Below are positions 47,716 through 57,852 of a stretch of DNA of 64,000 nucleotides, piece by piece. Each line of letters begins with the position of its first letter. Position 1 is the first letter of the stretch. Both the position numbers and the translations under genes were made by a program. This stretch comes from DATLED01 sp963750255 (GTDB lineage: Bacteria > Actinomycetota > Acidimicrobiia > Acidimicrobiales > CADCTF01), in contig CAVVPZ010000006.1 of assembly GCA_963750255.1 (NCBI GenBank), positions 186,001 to 250,000 of the forward strand. The letters run 5' to 3'. Below the pieces are notes generated by a model that was not told the DNA's origin, made no database searches, and was given only the letters and a program-made list of their open reading frames with translations.

Positions 47716-48886
47716 CGCTGGCGCCCGGAGCTCCGCACCGCTGCGGATTCGCTCGGTGCTCTGCGCGTACCGGAGTGAGGGCAGGGCGCCGGCGAGCGAT
47801 GCGAGCCCGCCCTGGACGCCGTCCCACCACTCGGGCTCGTCGCGACGGACAGTGACGTGCCCGATCTTGCGGCCGGGCGCGGCGCCTTGCCGTAGAGGTG
47901 CAGGTGGGCGCCGGGGATGGCCGTGACCGCAGCGACGTCCGGCAGGTCGCCGAGCACGTTGACCATCACGCTCGACCCGACCGGCCCGGTGGCGCCGAGC
48001 GGGAGGCCGAGGCACGCCCGGAGGTGGTTCTCGAACTGGCTCGACCTCGGCGCCCTCGATCGTCCAGTGGCCCGAGTTGTGCACCGCGGCGCGATCTCGT
48101 TCGCGAGCGAGCTCGTCGCCGACTTGGAACAGCTCGAGGGTCGAGCACGCCCACGTAGCCGAGGCGTCCATGAATCGGCGGCGTAGCGCCTCGGCCGTCG
48201 CCTGCAGCCGGTCGTCGACCCGGGGCGCCGGCGCCAGCGAGACGCGGAGGATCCCGTCGACGTGGTGGTTCTCGACCAGCGGGTAGGCGACGAACGCCCG
48301 TCGCGCCCGCGCACGGCGATGACCGACAGCTCGCGGTCGAAGGGCACCCGACCCTCGAGGACGAGCGTCGGCCCCGCCCAGCGAGCGCCACGGCAGCGTC
48401 CACGTCGGTGTCCCCGCCGTACCACGCCTGCCCCTTGCCGTCGTAGCCGAGCGCGCGCGTCTTCAGCGATGACCGGCGAGCCGAGCTCGGCCATCGCCGC
48501 GCGGACGTCGTCGGCGGTCGCGGACGGCGCGCGAACGGCGGCGCCGGGATGCCGGCCTCGACGAAGAACGTCTTCTCGTCGAGCCGGTCCTGGCGTCTCG
48601 AGCGGCCCGGCGGCGACGGGTAGACGGGCACGGTCTCGGCCAGGCGCGTCGAGCGGCGCCGGCCGGGACGTTCTCGAACTCGTAGGTGACGACGTCGCGC
48701 CCGCGCGGCCAGCTCGGCGAGCGCCGTCGGGTCGTCGTAGCCGGCCACGATGCAGGTCGCCGACGTCGCCGCGCCGGCGAGTCGGGCGGGGTCGAGGAAC
48801 ACGAAGCGCTAGCCGAGCGGGAGGCCGGCGAGGGCGAGCATCCGCCCGAGCTGGCCGCCGCCGAGGATGCCGACGACGCCGGTCAA
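47716..48886 (-). CDS. purK: N5-carboxyaminoimidazole ribonucleotide synthase (multiple frameshifts)
   Basis: PurK makes N5-CAIR from AIR, ATP and bicarbonate. Pieces in different frames line up in family order: VVGILGGGQLGRMLALAGLPLG at the start, DEKTFFVEAGIPAPPF, the ATP-grasp segment RALGYDGKGQAWYGG, VPFDRELSVIAVRG, VHNSGHWTIEGAE, FENHLRACLGLPLG and GKIGHVTVRRDEPEW-like. The TTG start at 48886 overlaps the purE stop (TTGA). The C-terminal boundary is unclear because the frame runs on into purD; 47716 is an estimate. At least four frameshifts are needed. Confidence 0.78.
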
Positions 48887-49395
48887 CGCGGCGGATCCTC
48901 GGCGGAGGTCCGGGTCGCCGAGCACCGATCGGTCTGCGCCTGGCGGAACGTGGTCGGCGAGCGCCTCGCGCGACCCGCTCGTCGGTCGAGCGCCAGGATG
49001 CCGAGCGGCGAACAGCGCCGCGTTGCCGGCGCCGGCCTCGGCCGATGGCGAGCGTCGCGACCGGGACGCCCGCCGGCATCTGCACGATCGAGAGCAGCGA
49101 GTCCATGCCCTTGAGCGCCTTCGACTCGACCGGGCACGCCGAGCACGGGCAGGTTGGTCTTGGCCGCCAGCATCCCCGGCAGGTGGGCGGCGCCGCCGGC
49201 GCCGGCGATGATCACCCGCAGGCCCCGGTCCTCGGCCGACTCGGCGTACTCGAACAGCAGGTCGGGCGTGCGGTGGGCCGACACGACCCGCGCCTCGTAG
49301 GCGACGCCGAGGTCGTCGAGCTCGGTGGCGCGTGCGCGCATGGTCTCCCAGTCGGAGCGCGAGCCCATGATGATGCCGACGAGCGGCGTCGTCAC
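48883..49395 (-). CDS. purE: N5-CAIR mutase (frameshifts)
   Basis: PurE converts N5-CAIR to CAIR. The N-terminal 95 residues are continuous: PLVGIIMGSRSDWETM, VVSAHRTPDLLFEYA and IIAGAGGAAHLPGMLAAKT. After VLGVP an extra base near 49133 shifts the frame; the expected KALKGMDSLLSIVQMPAGVPVATLAIG follows in another frame, then further shifts near 49040 and 49015. The GTG at 49395 starts it, and purK follows with a 4-base overlap. The purE-purK pair is reversed relative to the rest of the pathway genes. Confidence 0.85.
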   Translation of the reverse strand: MTTPLVGIIMGSRSDWETMRARATELDDLGVAYEARVVSAHRTPDLLFEYAESAEDRGLRVIIAGAGGAAHLPGMLAAKTNLPVLGVPGRVEGAQGHGLAALDRADAGGRPGRDARHRPRPAPATRRCSPLGILALDRRAGRARRSPTTFRQAQTDRCSATRTSAEDPPR

Positions 49396-49447
49396 GTGCG
49401 TCCCTACGTCGAGTCGAAATCAGGAGGAACACCCATCTTCGATCAGA

Positions 49448-50900
49448 ATGGGGGTCCTCGTGGACAACCCCGTGATCCCGAACGTCCTGGCCACCCGCTA
49501 CGCCTCCGCCGGCGATGGTCGAGCTGTGGTCGCCCGAGCACAAGGTCGTGCTCGAGCGCCGGCTCTGGATCGCCGTGCTGCGGGCCCAGGCGGACCTCGG
49601 CGTCGACGTGCCCGACGGCGTGATCGAGGCCTACGAGGCCGTCGTCGACCAGGTCGACCTGGCCTCGATCGACGCCCGCGAGCGGGTCACCCGCCACGAC
49701 GTCAAGGCCCGCATCGAGGAGTTCTCCGCCCTCGCCGGCCACGAGCACATCCACAAGGGCATGACGTCGCGCGACCTCACCGAGAACGTCGAGCAGCTCC
49801 AGATCCGCGACGCCCTCGTCCTCGTGCGCGACCGGATGGTCGCGGCCCTGGCCCGGCTGGCCGAGCGGGCCGCCGAGCACGAGGCCCTCGTCATCACCGG
49901 CCGCAGCCACAACGTGCCGGCCCAGGCGACGACCCTCGGCAAGCGCTTCGCCAACGCCGGCGAGGAGCTGCTGCAGGCCTTCCGGCGGGTCGAGGAGCTG
50001 CTCGCCCGGCTACCCGCTGCGGGGGATGAAGGGCCCGGTCGGCACCCAGCAGGACCAGCTCGACCTGCTCGGCGGCGACCTCGACAAGCTCGACCACCTC
50101 GAGGCGGCGGTGGCGGCGCACCTCGGCTTCGCCCACGTGCTCGACAGCGTCGGCCAGGTGTACCCCCGCTCGCTCGACCTCGACGTGGTCAGCGCGCTGG
50201 TCCAGGCGGCCTCGGGCCCGGCCAGCCTGGCCACGACGATCCGGCTGATGGCCGGCCAGGAGCTGGCGACCGAGGGCTTCGAGGCCGGCCAGGTCGGCTC
50301 GTCGGCCATGCCCCACAAGATGAACACGCCGCTCCTGCGAGCGCATCAACGGCTTCCCGCCGATCCTCGCGCGGCCACCTCACCATGGTCGCGGGCCTGG
50401 CCGGCGACCAGTGGAACGAGGGCGACGTCAGCTGCTCGGTCGTCCGCCGGGTCGCCCTGCCCGACGCGTTCTTCGCCGCCGAGGGCGCTCTTCGAGACGC
50501 TGCTCGCCGTGCTCGACGGGTTCGGCGCCTACCCGGCGGTCGATCGACGCCGAGCTCGAGCGCTACCTGCCGTTCCTGGCCACGACCAAAGTCTCGTGGC
50601 CGCGGTCACGGCCGGCGTCGGCCGCGAGGCGGCCCACGAGGTGATCAAGGACCACGCCGTGGCCGTCGGCCCTCGCCCTGCGCGAAGGCGCCGACCGAGC
50701 AACGACCTGCTCGACCGCCTCGCCGCCGACGACGCGGGTGCCCGCTCGACCGGCCGACCGCTCGGGCGCTGCTCGGCGACCCGCTCGACCTTCGTCGGCG
50801 ACGCCCGCCGCCAGACGCCGGCCTTCGTCGCCCGCGTCGGCGACGTCGTCGCCGACCCACCCGCAGGCCGCCGCCTACGAACCCGGGGCCGATCCTGTGA
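49448..50900 (+). CDS. purB: Adenylosuccinate lyase (multiple frameshifts)
   Basis: PurB cleaves SAICAR and adenylosuccinate. The N-terminus VDNPVIPNVLATRYAS leads, after an extra base near 49511, into MVELWSPEHKVVLERRLWIAVLRAQADLG. Further segments are HIHKGMTSRDLTENVEQLQIRDAL, GRSHNVPAQATTLGKRF, GPVGTQQDQLDLL, and the catalytic loop GSSAMPHKMNT followed by ERINGFPPILRGHLTM. Frame changes near 50022, 50338, 50371, 50487, 50535 and 50668 are mostly insertions. ATG 49448 and GTG 49460 are both possible starts; an AGGAGG at 49422 is too far for either. The stop overlaps purC (GTGA). Confidence 0.85.
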
Positions 50901-51777
50901 ACGCTCGAGCCGCGGCTGCCCTACTCGCGGCAAGGTCCGCGACATCTACGACGCCGGCGACGGCCGCCTGCTGATCGTCGCCTCCGACCGCATGAGCGCC
51001 TTCGACGTCGTGCATGGCCGAGACCGTCCCGGACAAGGGCCGGGTGCTCACCGCCATCTCGGCGTTCTGGTTCGAGCAGCTCGCCGACGTGCTGCCGAAC
51101 CACCTCGTGGCCACCGACGTCCCCGACCTCCCCGACGAGTGGGTCGGGCCGGGTGAAGCTGGCGCCGCGGGCGGAGATGCTGCCGATCGAGTGCATCGTC
51201 CGCGGCTACCTGACCGGGTCGGCGTGGAAGGAGTACCGGGCGACCGGCACGATGCACGGCGTGCCGCTGCCGCCCGGCCTGCAGGAGGGCCAGAAGCTGC
51301 CGGAGCCGGTGTTCACCCCGTCGACGAAGGCCGAGCTCGGCGACCACGACGAGAACATCAGCTTCGAGGACCGTCGACCATCGTGGGCCAGGACGTCGCC
51401 GAGCGGGCCCGGGACGGCGTCGCTCGAGCTCTACCGGATGGGTGCGGAGCGGGCGCGCTCAGCGGCATCGTCATCGCCGACACCAAGTTCGAGCTCGGCT
51501 TCGTCGACGGCGAGCTGACCGTGTGCGACGAGGTGCTGACGCCGGACTCGTCGCGCTTCTGGCCGGCCGACCAGGTGACGCTCGGCGCCGACGCCGCCGT
51601 CGTTCGACAAGCAGCCGGTGCGGGACTACCTCGAGTCGCTCGGGATGGGACAAGACCCCGCCGCCCCCGCCGCTGCCCGACGAGGTCATCGACGCGACCC
51701 GTGCTCCGCTACGTCGAGGCCTACGAGCGGATCACCGGGCTGTCGTTCGCCGACTGGACCGGGGTGGTCGAGCCTGA
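50897..51777 (+). CDS. purC: SAICAR synthetase (multiple frameshifts)
   Basis: PurC condenses CAIR and aspartate. Family segments in successive frames are RLPYSRGKVRDIYDAGDGRLLIVASDRMSAFDVV, VPDKGRVLTAISAFWFEQL, LAPRAEMLPIECIVRGYLTGSAW, KLPEPVFTPSTKAELGDHDENISFE, IADTKFELGFVDGELTVCDEVLTPDSSRFW and YVEAYERITGLSFADW. The GTG at 50897 overlaps the purB stop, and TGA at 51775-51777 ends it four bases before purS. At least five frame changes are needed. Confidence 0.85.
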
Positions 51778-51781
51778 TGCC

Positions 51782-52036
51782 ATGACCTTCGACGTGCTCG
51801 TCGAGGTGACCCACAGCGCGGGCATCGCCGACCCGCAGGGCGCCACGATCGAGCGGGCGCTGCCCGCCCTCGGCTTCGACGGGATCGAGGGCGTCCACGT
51901 CGGCAAGGCCATCCGCTTCTCGATGCGAGGCGGCCGACCGGGTGCCGCCGAGGCCGAGGTCGAGGACCTCTGCCAGCGGTTCCTCACCAACCCCGTCATC
52001 GAGGACTCGACGATCACCGTGACCGAGGCCGCCTAG
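51782..52036 (+). CDS. purS: Phosphoribosylformylglycinamidine synthase subunit PurS
   Basis: PurS is the small dimerisation subunit that joins PurQ and PurL in the FGAM synthase complex. The 84-residue protein is intact: FDVLVEVTHSAGIADPQGATIERALPALGF, then VHVGKAIRF and a helical C-terminus with CQRFLTNPVIED. It starts four bases after purC, and purQ begins immediately at the base after its stop. It is one of very few genes in this stretch without a frameshift, probably because it is short. Confidence 0.9.
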   Translation: MTFDVLVEVTHSAGIADPQGATIERALPALGFDGIEGVHVGKAIRFSMRGGRPGAAEAEVEDLCQRFLTNPVIEDSTITVTEAA

Positions 52037-52715
52037 GTGGCCGGTCGGGTCGGCGTCGTCCTCTTCCCCGGGTCCAACTGCGAGCACGACGCCGTCGAGG
52101 CCCTGCGGGGCCTCGGGGGCGAGGCCGAGCTCCTCTGGCACGGCGACACCACCGTCGCCGGCGTCGACGCCGTCGTCGTGCCGGGCGGCTTCGCCCACGG
52201 CGACTACCTGCGCCCCGGCGCCATCGCCCGGTTCTCTCCGGTGATGGCGGCGGTGCGCCGAGTTCGCGGCTCGGGCGGGCCGGTGGTCGGCATCTGCAAC
52301 GGCTTCCAGGTGCTCACCGAGGCGGGTCTCCTCCCCGGTGCGCTGCAGAAGAACCGGGCCTGAAGTTCCTGTGCACGACCGTCGAGCTGCGCGTGGATTC
52401 GACCCGCTCGGTGCTCACCGACGGCCTGCAATCCGGGCGAGTGCTGCGGGTCCCCATCAACCACTTCGAGGGCAACTACACCTGCGACGCGGAGACGCTG
52501 GCCGAGCCTGCGAGCCGAGGACCGGATCGTGCTCCGCTACGTCGACAACCCGAACGGGTCGATGGACGACATCGCCGGCATCTGCAACGAGGCCGGCAAC
52601 GTGGTGGGCCTCATGCCGCACCCGGAGCGGGCCTGCGACGAGCTGCTGGGCTCGAGCCGACGGCGCGTCGCTGCTTGCGGTCGTTGCTGACCGCGGCCGC
52701 GGCGGCAGGGGCTAG
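52037..52715 (+). CDS. purQ: Phosphoribosylformylglycinamidine synthase subunit PurQ (frameshifts)
   Basis: PurQ is the glutaminase subunit of FGAM synthase. The first 108 residues are continuous: VGVVLFPGSNCEHDAVEAL, VVVPGGFAHGDYLRPGAIAR and the nucleophile loop GICNGFQVLTEAGLLPGAL. Frame changes near 52362, 52512 and 52665 separate FLCTTVELRV, PINHFEGNYTCD, RYVDNPNGSMDDIAGICNEAGNVVGLMPHPERA with the catalytic H-x-E, and the tail RSLLTAAAAAG. A TAG at 52713-52715 is the likely stop; it shares CTAG with the stop of the opposing gene. Confidence 0.88.
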
Positions 52716-53132
52716 CGCCGACGCGGGTGATGCCGGCCCGGCTTGAGCACGGCGGCGGCACGCCCACCTCGCGCCAGGCGGCGTAGCTGATGCCCTTGCG
52801 CTCGCTGTACTCGGCGGCGGCACCGACGAACTCGTCCTCGAAACCGGACAGGTCGACGTTGACGTCTTTGGTCGCCAGCTCGTCGCGAGGTCGATCCGTT
52901 CCTGGATGAGCTGGACGCCGCTTGAGCGGGTCGGCGCGTGGCGATCTTCGTCTCGACGCTGCGAGTCGCTTCTCGATCGAATCCGGCGTGCGCTTGCGGC
53001 CCCGCTTGGGCTTGTGGAGCTCGAGGGCTTCGAGGTATCGCCGCGACGGCGCGGCCTTGTTCCGGCCTTCGGCCAGTGCTGCCTTGTGCTCGTCGGTCAT
53101 CGTGCCTTGGTGCGCTTCTTGGCTGCGGTCAT
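52712..53132 (-). CDS. Conserved hypothetical protein (frameshifts)
   Basis: Fragments in different frames form one protein of about 138 residues: MTAAKKRTKAR, MTDEHKAALAEGRN, RYLEALELHKPKRGRKRTPDSIEKRLA, DVNVDLSGFEDEFVGAAAEYSERKGISYAAWREVGVP, and a restored end AAVLKRAGITRVGA. It is basic at the N-terminus and acidic in the middle, with no catalytic motif. The C-terminal segment looks like a helical DNA- or protein-binding motif, but I do not recognise the family. Its stop shares CTAG with purQ. It lies between purQ and purL on the opposite strand. Confidence 0.6.
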
Positions 53133-53233
53133 GAACACAGTATGGAGCAAATGACGGCGCGGTATTGGCGACCATCGAACCGACGCGATTTGTCGCCGAT
53201 CCATCGACCCGCGTGCGGGTGTCGGGGCGGCGC

Positions 53234-53239
53234 TAACTT
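53234..53239 (+). promoter_or_regulatory. -10 element for purL (leaderless-type)
   Basis: TAACTT lies six bases before the purL GTG at 53246. Confidence 0.45.
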
Positions 53240-53245
53240 CGGCGT

Positions 53246-55483
53246 GTGCCGAGCGCTTCCGATGTGCCCCTCCACCGCGCCCTCGGACTGACCGACGACG
53301 AGGCGGCCGACATCGACGAGATCCTCGGCCGGGAGCCCAACCACCTCGAGCTGGCCATGTTCTCGGTCATGTGGTCGCGAGCACTGCTCCTACAAGTCGT
53401 CGCGCGTGCACCTGAGGCGGCTGCCCGACCGAGGGCGCGCGCGTGCTGGTCGGTCCCGGCGAGGGCGCCGGCGTGATCGACGTCGGCGACGGCATCGCCG
53501 CGGCCATCCGCATCGAGAGCCACAACCACCCGTCGGCCATCGAGCCCTACCAGGGCGCGGCCACCGGGCGTCGGCGGCATCCTCCGCGACATCTTCACCA
53601 TGGGCGCCCGGCCGATCGCCCTGATGGACCCGCTGCGCTTCGGCCCGCTCGACGAGCCCCGCAACCGCTGGATCGCTCGAAGGCGTCGTCAGCGGCATCT
53701 CCGGCTACGGCAACTCGGTCGGCGTGCCGACCGTCGGCGGCGAGGTGGTCTTCGACGAGACCTACGCCGACAACCCGCTCGTCAACGTGCTCTGCCTCGG
53801 CGTCCTGCCCATCGACCGGCTGGTGCTCGGCCGGGCCTCAGGCGAGGGCAACCTCGCCGTGCTGCTCGGCTCGTCCACCGGGCGCGACGGCATCGGCGGC
53901 GCGACGCATGGCCAGCGAGGGCTTCTCCGACGACGAGGCCGACGCAGGCCAAGCGGCCCGCCGTCCAGGTCGGCGACCCGTTCGAGGAGAAGCGGCTGAT
54001 CGAGGCGTGCCTGGCGCTGCTCGACGCCGGCCTCGTGGTGGCAGTGCAGGACCTCGGCGCCGCCGGCATCACCTGCGCCACCAGCGAGACCGGCGGCCAA
54101 GGGCGGGGTGGGCATGGACGTCGACGTCCGCGCCGTCCACCGCCGGGCCGAGGGCATGGAGCCGTGGGAGGTGATGACTCAGCGAGAGCCAGGAGCGGAT
54201 GCTGGCCATCGTCACGCCCGCCGACCTCGACGAGGTGCTCGGCGGTCTGTCGGCGGTGGGAGGTCGCTGCCACGGTCATCGGCACCGTCACCGGGAGCGG
54301 CCGGCTGCGCATCCTCGACGGCTTCGGCGGCGACGAGGTCCTGGCCGACATGCCGGCCGCGTCGCTGCAGGAGGACGCCCCGCGTACGAGCGGCCGATCC
54401 GCCGGCCGGCGGACCTCGACGACCTCTGGGCCCGAGACACGGCGTCGCTTCGGGCCGACGACGCGGGCGCCGATCTGCTCGACCTCGCTCGTGCGACACG
54501 GCGTGGGTGTATCGGCAGTACGACCACCAGCTCTTCCTCAACACCGTCGAGGGTCCCGGCGGCGACGCCGCCGTGCTGCGGCTCAAGCACCCGCATCACC
54601 GGCGTCGACACCGGACGCGGCCTCGCCGTCACCACCGACGGCAACCACCGGTGGTGCGCGGTCGACCCCCGGGCCGGGACGGCGATGGTCGTGGCCGAGT
54701 CGGTGCTCAACCTGGCCTGCGTCGGGCGCCCGACCCTCGGCGCTGGTCAACTGCCTCAACTTCGGCAACCCCGAGCACCCCGAGGTCATGTGGCAGCTGT
54801 CCGAGGCGATCGACGGCATGGCCGAGGCCTGCCGGGCGTTCGGCATGCCGGTGATCGGCGGCAACGTGAGCCTCTACAACGAGAGCCGAGGCACGCGACA
54901 TCGACCCGACCCCCGTGGTCGGCGGTGCTCGGCGTGGTCGACGCACTGCGGCGCCGGCCGCCCGGCGTCGGCCTCGTCGACGGCGGCCGGCTGTTGCTGC
55001 TCGGCCGACCCGCCGCCGAACTTGGCGGCGGCTCGCTGTGGGCCCTGCGTCGCCACGGCGTCAAGGGCGGCACGCTGCCGCCGCTCGACCTCGTGGCCCA
55101 CGTCGACTTGTTGGGGCTGGTCGCCGACCTCGTCACCGACGACGAGCTGCAGGGCATCCACGACGTGTCCGAGGGCGGCTTGGCGGTGGCCTTGGGCGAG
55201 ATGGCCGTGCGAGCCGGCGTCGGGTTCTCGGTGTTCGGCGTGGCCGGAGCGGGCGGCCTCTTCTCCGAGGCACCGTCGCGCGTCGTTGTGTGCGTCGCGC
55301 CTCGAGCGCGCCTCGGAGGTCATGGAGCGGGCGGGACACGCCGGAGTGCCCGTGACCGAACTGGGCGAAGCCGGCGGCGACCGACTCGTGGTTCAGGGCC
55401 TTCTGGACGTGGCGCTGGCCGACGCCGTGGCCGCGTCCCATGCGACGCCATTCCCGACGCGCTCCGAACCCGCCGCCCACTGA
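53246..55483 (+). CDS. purL: Phosphoribosylformylglycinamidine synthase subunit PurL (about 15 or more frameshifts)
   Basis: PurL is the synthetase subunit of FGAM synthase. Segments across all frames follow the family order: LHRALGLTDDEAADIDEILGREPNHLELAMFSVMWS, VLVGPGEGAGVIDVGDG, RIESHNHPSAIEPYQGAATG, RDIFTMGARPIALMDPLRFG, GYGNSVGVPTVGGEVVFDETY, VGDPFEEKRLIEACLALLD, QDLGAAGITCATSE, YDHQLFLNTVEGPGGDAAVLRLKHP, NCLNFGNPEHPEVMWQLSEAI, GGNVSLYNES and IHDVSEGGLAVALGEMA. Nearly every change is one inserted base, e.g. ACCAGC read as ACTCAGC near 54180 and CACCCCATC as CACCCGCATC near 54592; one near 54382 is a deletion. Start GTG 53246; stop near 55483. Confidence 0.85.
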
Positions 55484-55490
55484 TCGGCGA

Positions 55491-56325
55491 TCAGGCCGGC
55501 CGGCGGTCCTTGAGCTCATCGAGTGCGCTGTCGGCGACGTCGAGGTCGCCCCGGCCGGTGCCCACCGAAAGGTCGGGCTTGTAGGTGCCGTGGTGATCGG
55601 AGCCGCCGGTGGCCACGAGGCCCAACGACGACGCCAGGCTCGCAAGCCCGTCGCGTGCCTCGGGCGCATAGCGCCCGTAGGCGCACTCGAGCCCGGCCAG
55701 GCCCAGCGAGCGCAGCTCCTCGATCACCGATCGGAGGGGCCCAGGATCAAGATCAAGTGACAGCGGATGGGCCAGCACGGGCACGCCGCCCGAGGCGACG
55801 GCCAAGCGCGAGGGCCTCGGCCGGCGCCAGACGCTTCTTCTCGATGTAGCCGGGCCTGCCCTTGGCCAGCAGGGTGTCGAAGGCGTCTTGGATCGACGTT
55901 GCCCGCCCCGCCCGTACCAGGAGGGCAGCGGCGTGCGGACGGCCGGCACCCATCCCGCCGGCCTCGGCCTGGAGGTCGTCATACGGGGAGGCCGAGCACG
56001 TCGCACATGATCCGGTTGCGACGGTCACGCTCGTCCTGCAGGTCGGCCCAGCTCGTCCTGGAGCGGTCCCGATCCGGGCTCGACGAAGTAGACGAGGACG
56101 TGCATCGTGCCGCGTTCGACCTCGCACGAGCAGCTCGCATCCCGGACACGAGCTCGATGCCCTCGGTCGCGGGCAGCGGCGATACGGGCTTCGTCGATGC
56201 CGTCGAGGCGGTCGTGGTCGGTCGAGCGCGACGGCCGAACACCCGGCGGCGGCGGCGAGCACGGGGATGCGGCCGGGCGGGTCGGAACCGTCGGACACCG
56301 TCGAGTGGGTGTGCAGATCGATCAC
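55491..56325 (-). CDS. PHP-domain phosphoesterase (frameshifts)
   Basis: The start VIDLHTHSTVSDGSDPPGR carries the first PHP metal motif (H-x-H and D). After several frame changes the C-terminal part reads ASGGVPVLAHPLSLDLDPG, GLAGLECAYGRYAPEARDGLASLA, LVATGGSDHHGTYKPDLSVGTGRG. This matches the family of 3',5'-nucleoside bisphosphate phosphatases/5'-3' RNases (YciV/RNase AM type), about 280 residues. The GTG at 56325 has TACCGT six bases upstream. It lies between purL and purF in reverse, and its -10 element overlaps that of purF. Confidence 0.8.
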
Positions 56326-56331
56326 GGCCGC

Positions 56332-56341
56332 ACGGTAGCCT
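56332..56341. promoter_or_regulatory. Overlapping divergent -10 elements of the PHP gene and purF
   Basis: TACCGT on the minus strand (56332-56337) is six bases from the PHP GTG; TAGCCT on the plus strand (56336-56341) is seven bases from the purF GTG. The two hexamers share two base pairs, so the promoters cannot be used at the same time. Confidence 0.5.
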
Positions 56342-56348
56342 TGCGCAC

Positions 56349-57852
56349 GTGCCGAACCTGCCAGGTGGCCCCGTCGCGTTCGATCCCGATCCCGACGACG
56401 ACAAACCCAAGGAAGCGTGCGGCGTCTTCGGGGTCTACGCCCCGGGCCAGCCGGTGGCCCACCTGACCTACGACGGGCTCTACGCCCTGCAGCACCGAGG
56501 TCAGGAGTCGGCCGGCATGGCCGTGTCCGACGGCGATGTCATCACCGTCGACAAGGACATGGGTCTCGTCACCAACGTCTTCAACGACTACAAGCTGGCC
56601 GCCCTGCCGGGGCACCTGGCCATCGGCCACACCCGCTACTCGACGACCGGCTCGAGCTGTGTACAACGCGGCGCAGCCCGTCCACCGATCTGCGGGTCGC
56701 TCCGACAGCCCGTCGACCTTTGCGCTCGCCCACAACGGCAACCTCACCAACACCGAGGCGCTGGCCGTCGAGGCCGGGATGTTGCCCGGGATGATCGCCA
56801 GCGACAGCGAGTTGGTGGCCGAACTCGTCGCGCAGGCCTATCCGAGCAACCCCCGCAGCGACGAGCGTGACCTCGAGGTCGCCCTGCTGGCGACGTCTGC
56901 CCCGTCTCGAGGGAGCGTTCTCGCTCACGATGATGGACGAGGCCCATCTGGTCGGCGTGCGCGACCCCAACGGCTTCCGTCCGCTGTGTCTCGGCAAGCT
57001 CGACACGGGCTGGGTGCTGGCGTCGGAGTCACCCGCCCTCGACGTCATCGGCGCGTACTTCGTCCGCGAGGTCGAGCCGGGCGAGATGGTCGTCATCGAC
57101 GCCACCGGCGTCCGGTCGCTGCGGCCGTTCGCCCCTGAGCGGATCAACCCCAAGCTCTGCCTGTTCGAGTTCGTGTACTTCGCTCGACCCGACAGCGTGC
57201 TGTACGGCCGCGAGGTCCACGGCGCCCGCCAGCGCATGGGCGAGCCGCTGGCCGAGCAGGCGCCGGTCGACGCCGACATCGTCATGGGCGTGCCCGAGAC
57301 CGGCGCTGCCGGCGGCCGAGGGGTACGCCCGTGCCGCTGGCATCCCCTACGGCCAGGGGCTGGTCAAGAACCGCTACATCGGTCGCACGTTCATCTCCCC
57401 GTCTCAGAGCCAGCGCGACCGCGGCGTGCGCCGGAAGTTCAACCCGCTCAAGGAGAACATCGCCGGCAAGCGGGTCATCGTCGTCGACGACTCCATCGTG
57501 CGAGGCACGACCTCGCGGGCCATCGTTCGGATGCTGCGCGACGCCGGCGCGGCCGAGGTCCACTTCCGGGTGATGTGGCCGCCCTACCGGTGGCCGTGCT
57601 TCTACGGCATGGACACCGGCACCCGGGCCGAGTTGCTGGCCGCCAACATGACCATCGGCGAGATCCAGGATTACCTCGGCGTCGACAGCCTCGCCTACCT
57701 CACCATCGAAAACCTCGAGCGGGCCGTCGGCGCCCCCAACGCAGGGTTCTGCAACGCCTGCCTCACCGGCGAGTACCCCGTCGTGGTCTCCGCCGACCCT
57801 GCACAAGGGCGTCCTCGAAGGCAACGACATGCCCGCTCCCGATCTTGTCTGA
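56349..57852 (+). CDS. purF: Amidophosphoribosyltransferase (four or more insertions)
   Basis: PurF catalyses the first committed step of purine synthesis. The N-terminal nucleophile cysteine appears in KEACGVFGVY after a 20-residue leader that would be cleaved. Further segments are YALQHRGQESAGM, GHTRYSTTGSS, HNGNLTN, DPNGFRPLCLGKL, PGEMVVIDATG, ARPDSVLYGREVHGARQRMG, NRYIGRTFISPSQSQRDRGVRRKFNPL, and the PRPP loop VIVVDDSIVRGTTSRAIV. One-base insertions near 56660, 56905, 57315 and 57800 break the frame. Removing the last one gives the tail LHKGVLEGNDMPAPDLV and TGA at 57850-57852. The GTG start fits a leaderless -10. Confidence 0.9.

Noticed and set aside
48262..49623. Plus-strand reading frame of 453 codons opposite purK/purE
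   Set aside because: It is an arginine/serine-rich shadow that crosses two recognisable minus-strand genes.
46600..57852. Programmed frameshifting or split purine genes as a biological system
   Set aside because: Frame changes are numerous, irregularly spaced, without common slippery sequences or downstream structures, and hit every gene including purL about fifteen times. Sequence error explains them better.
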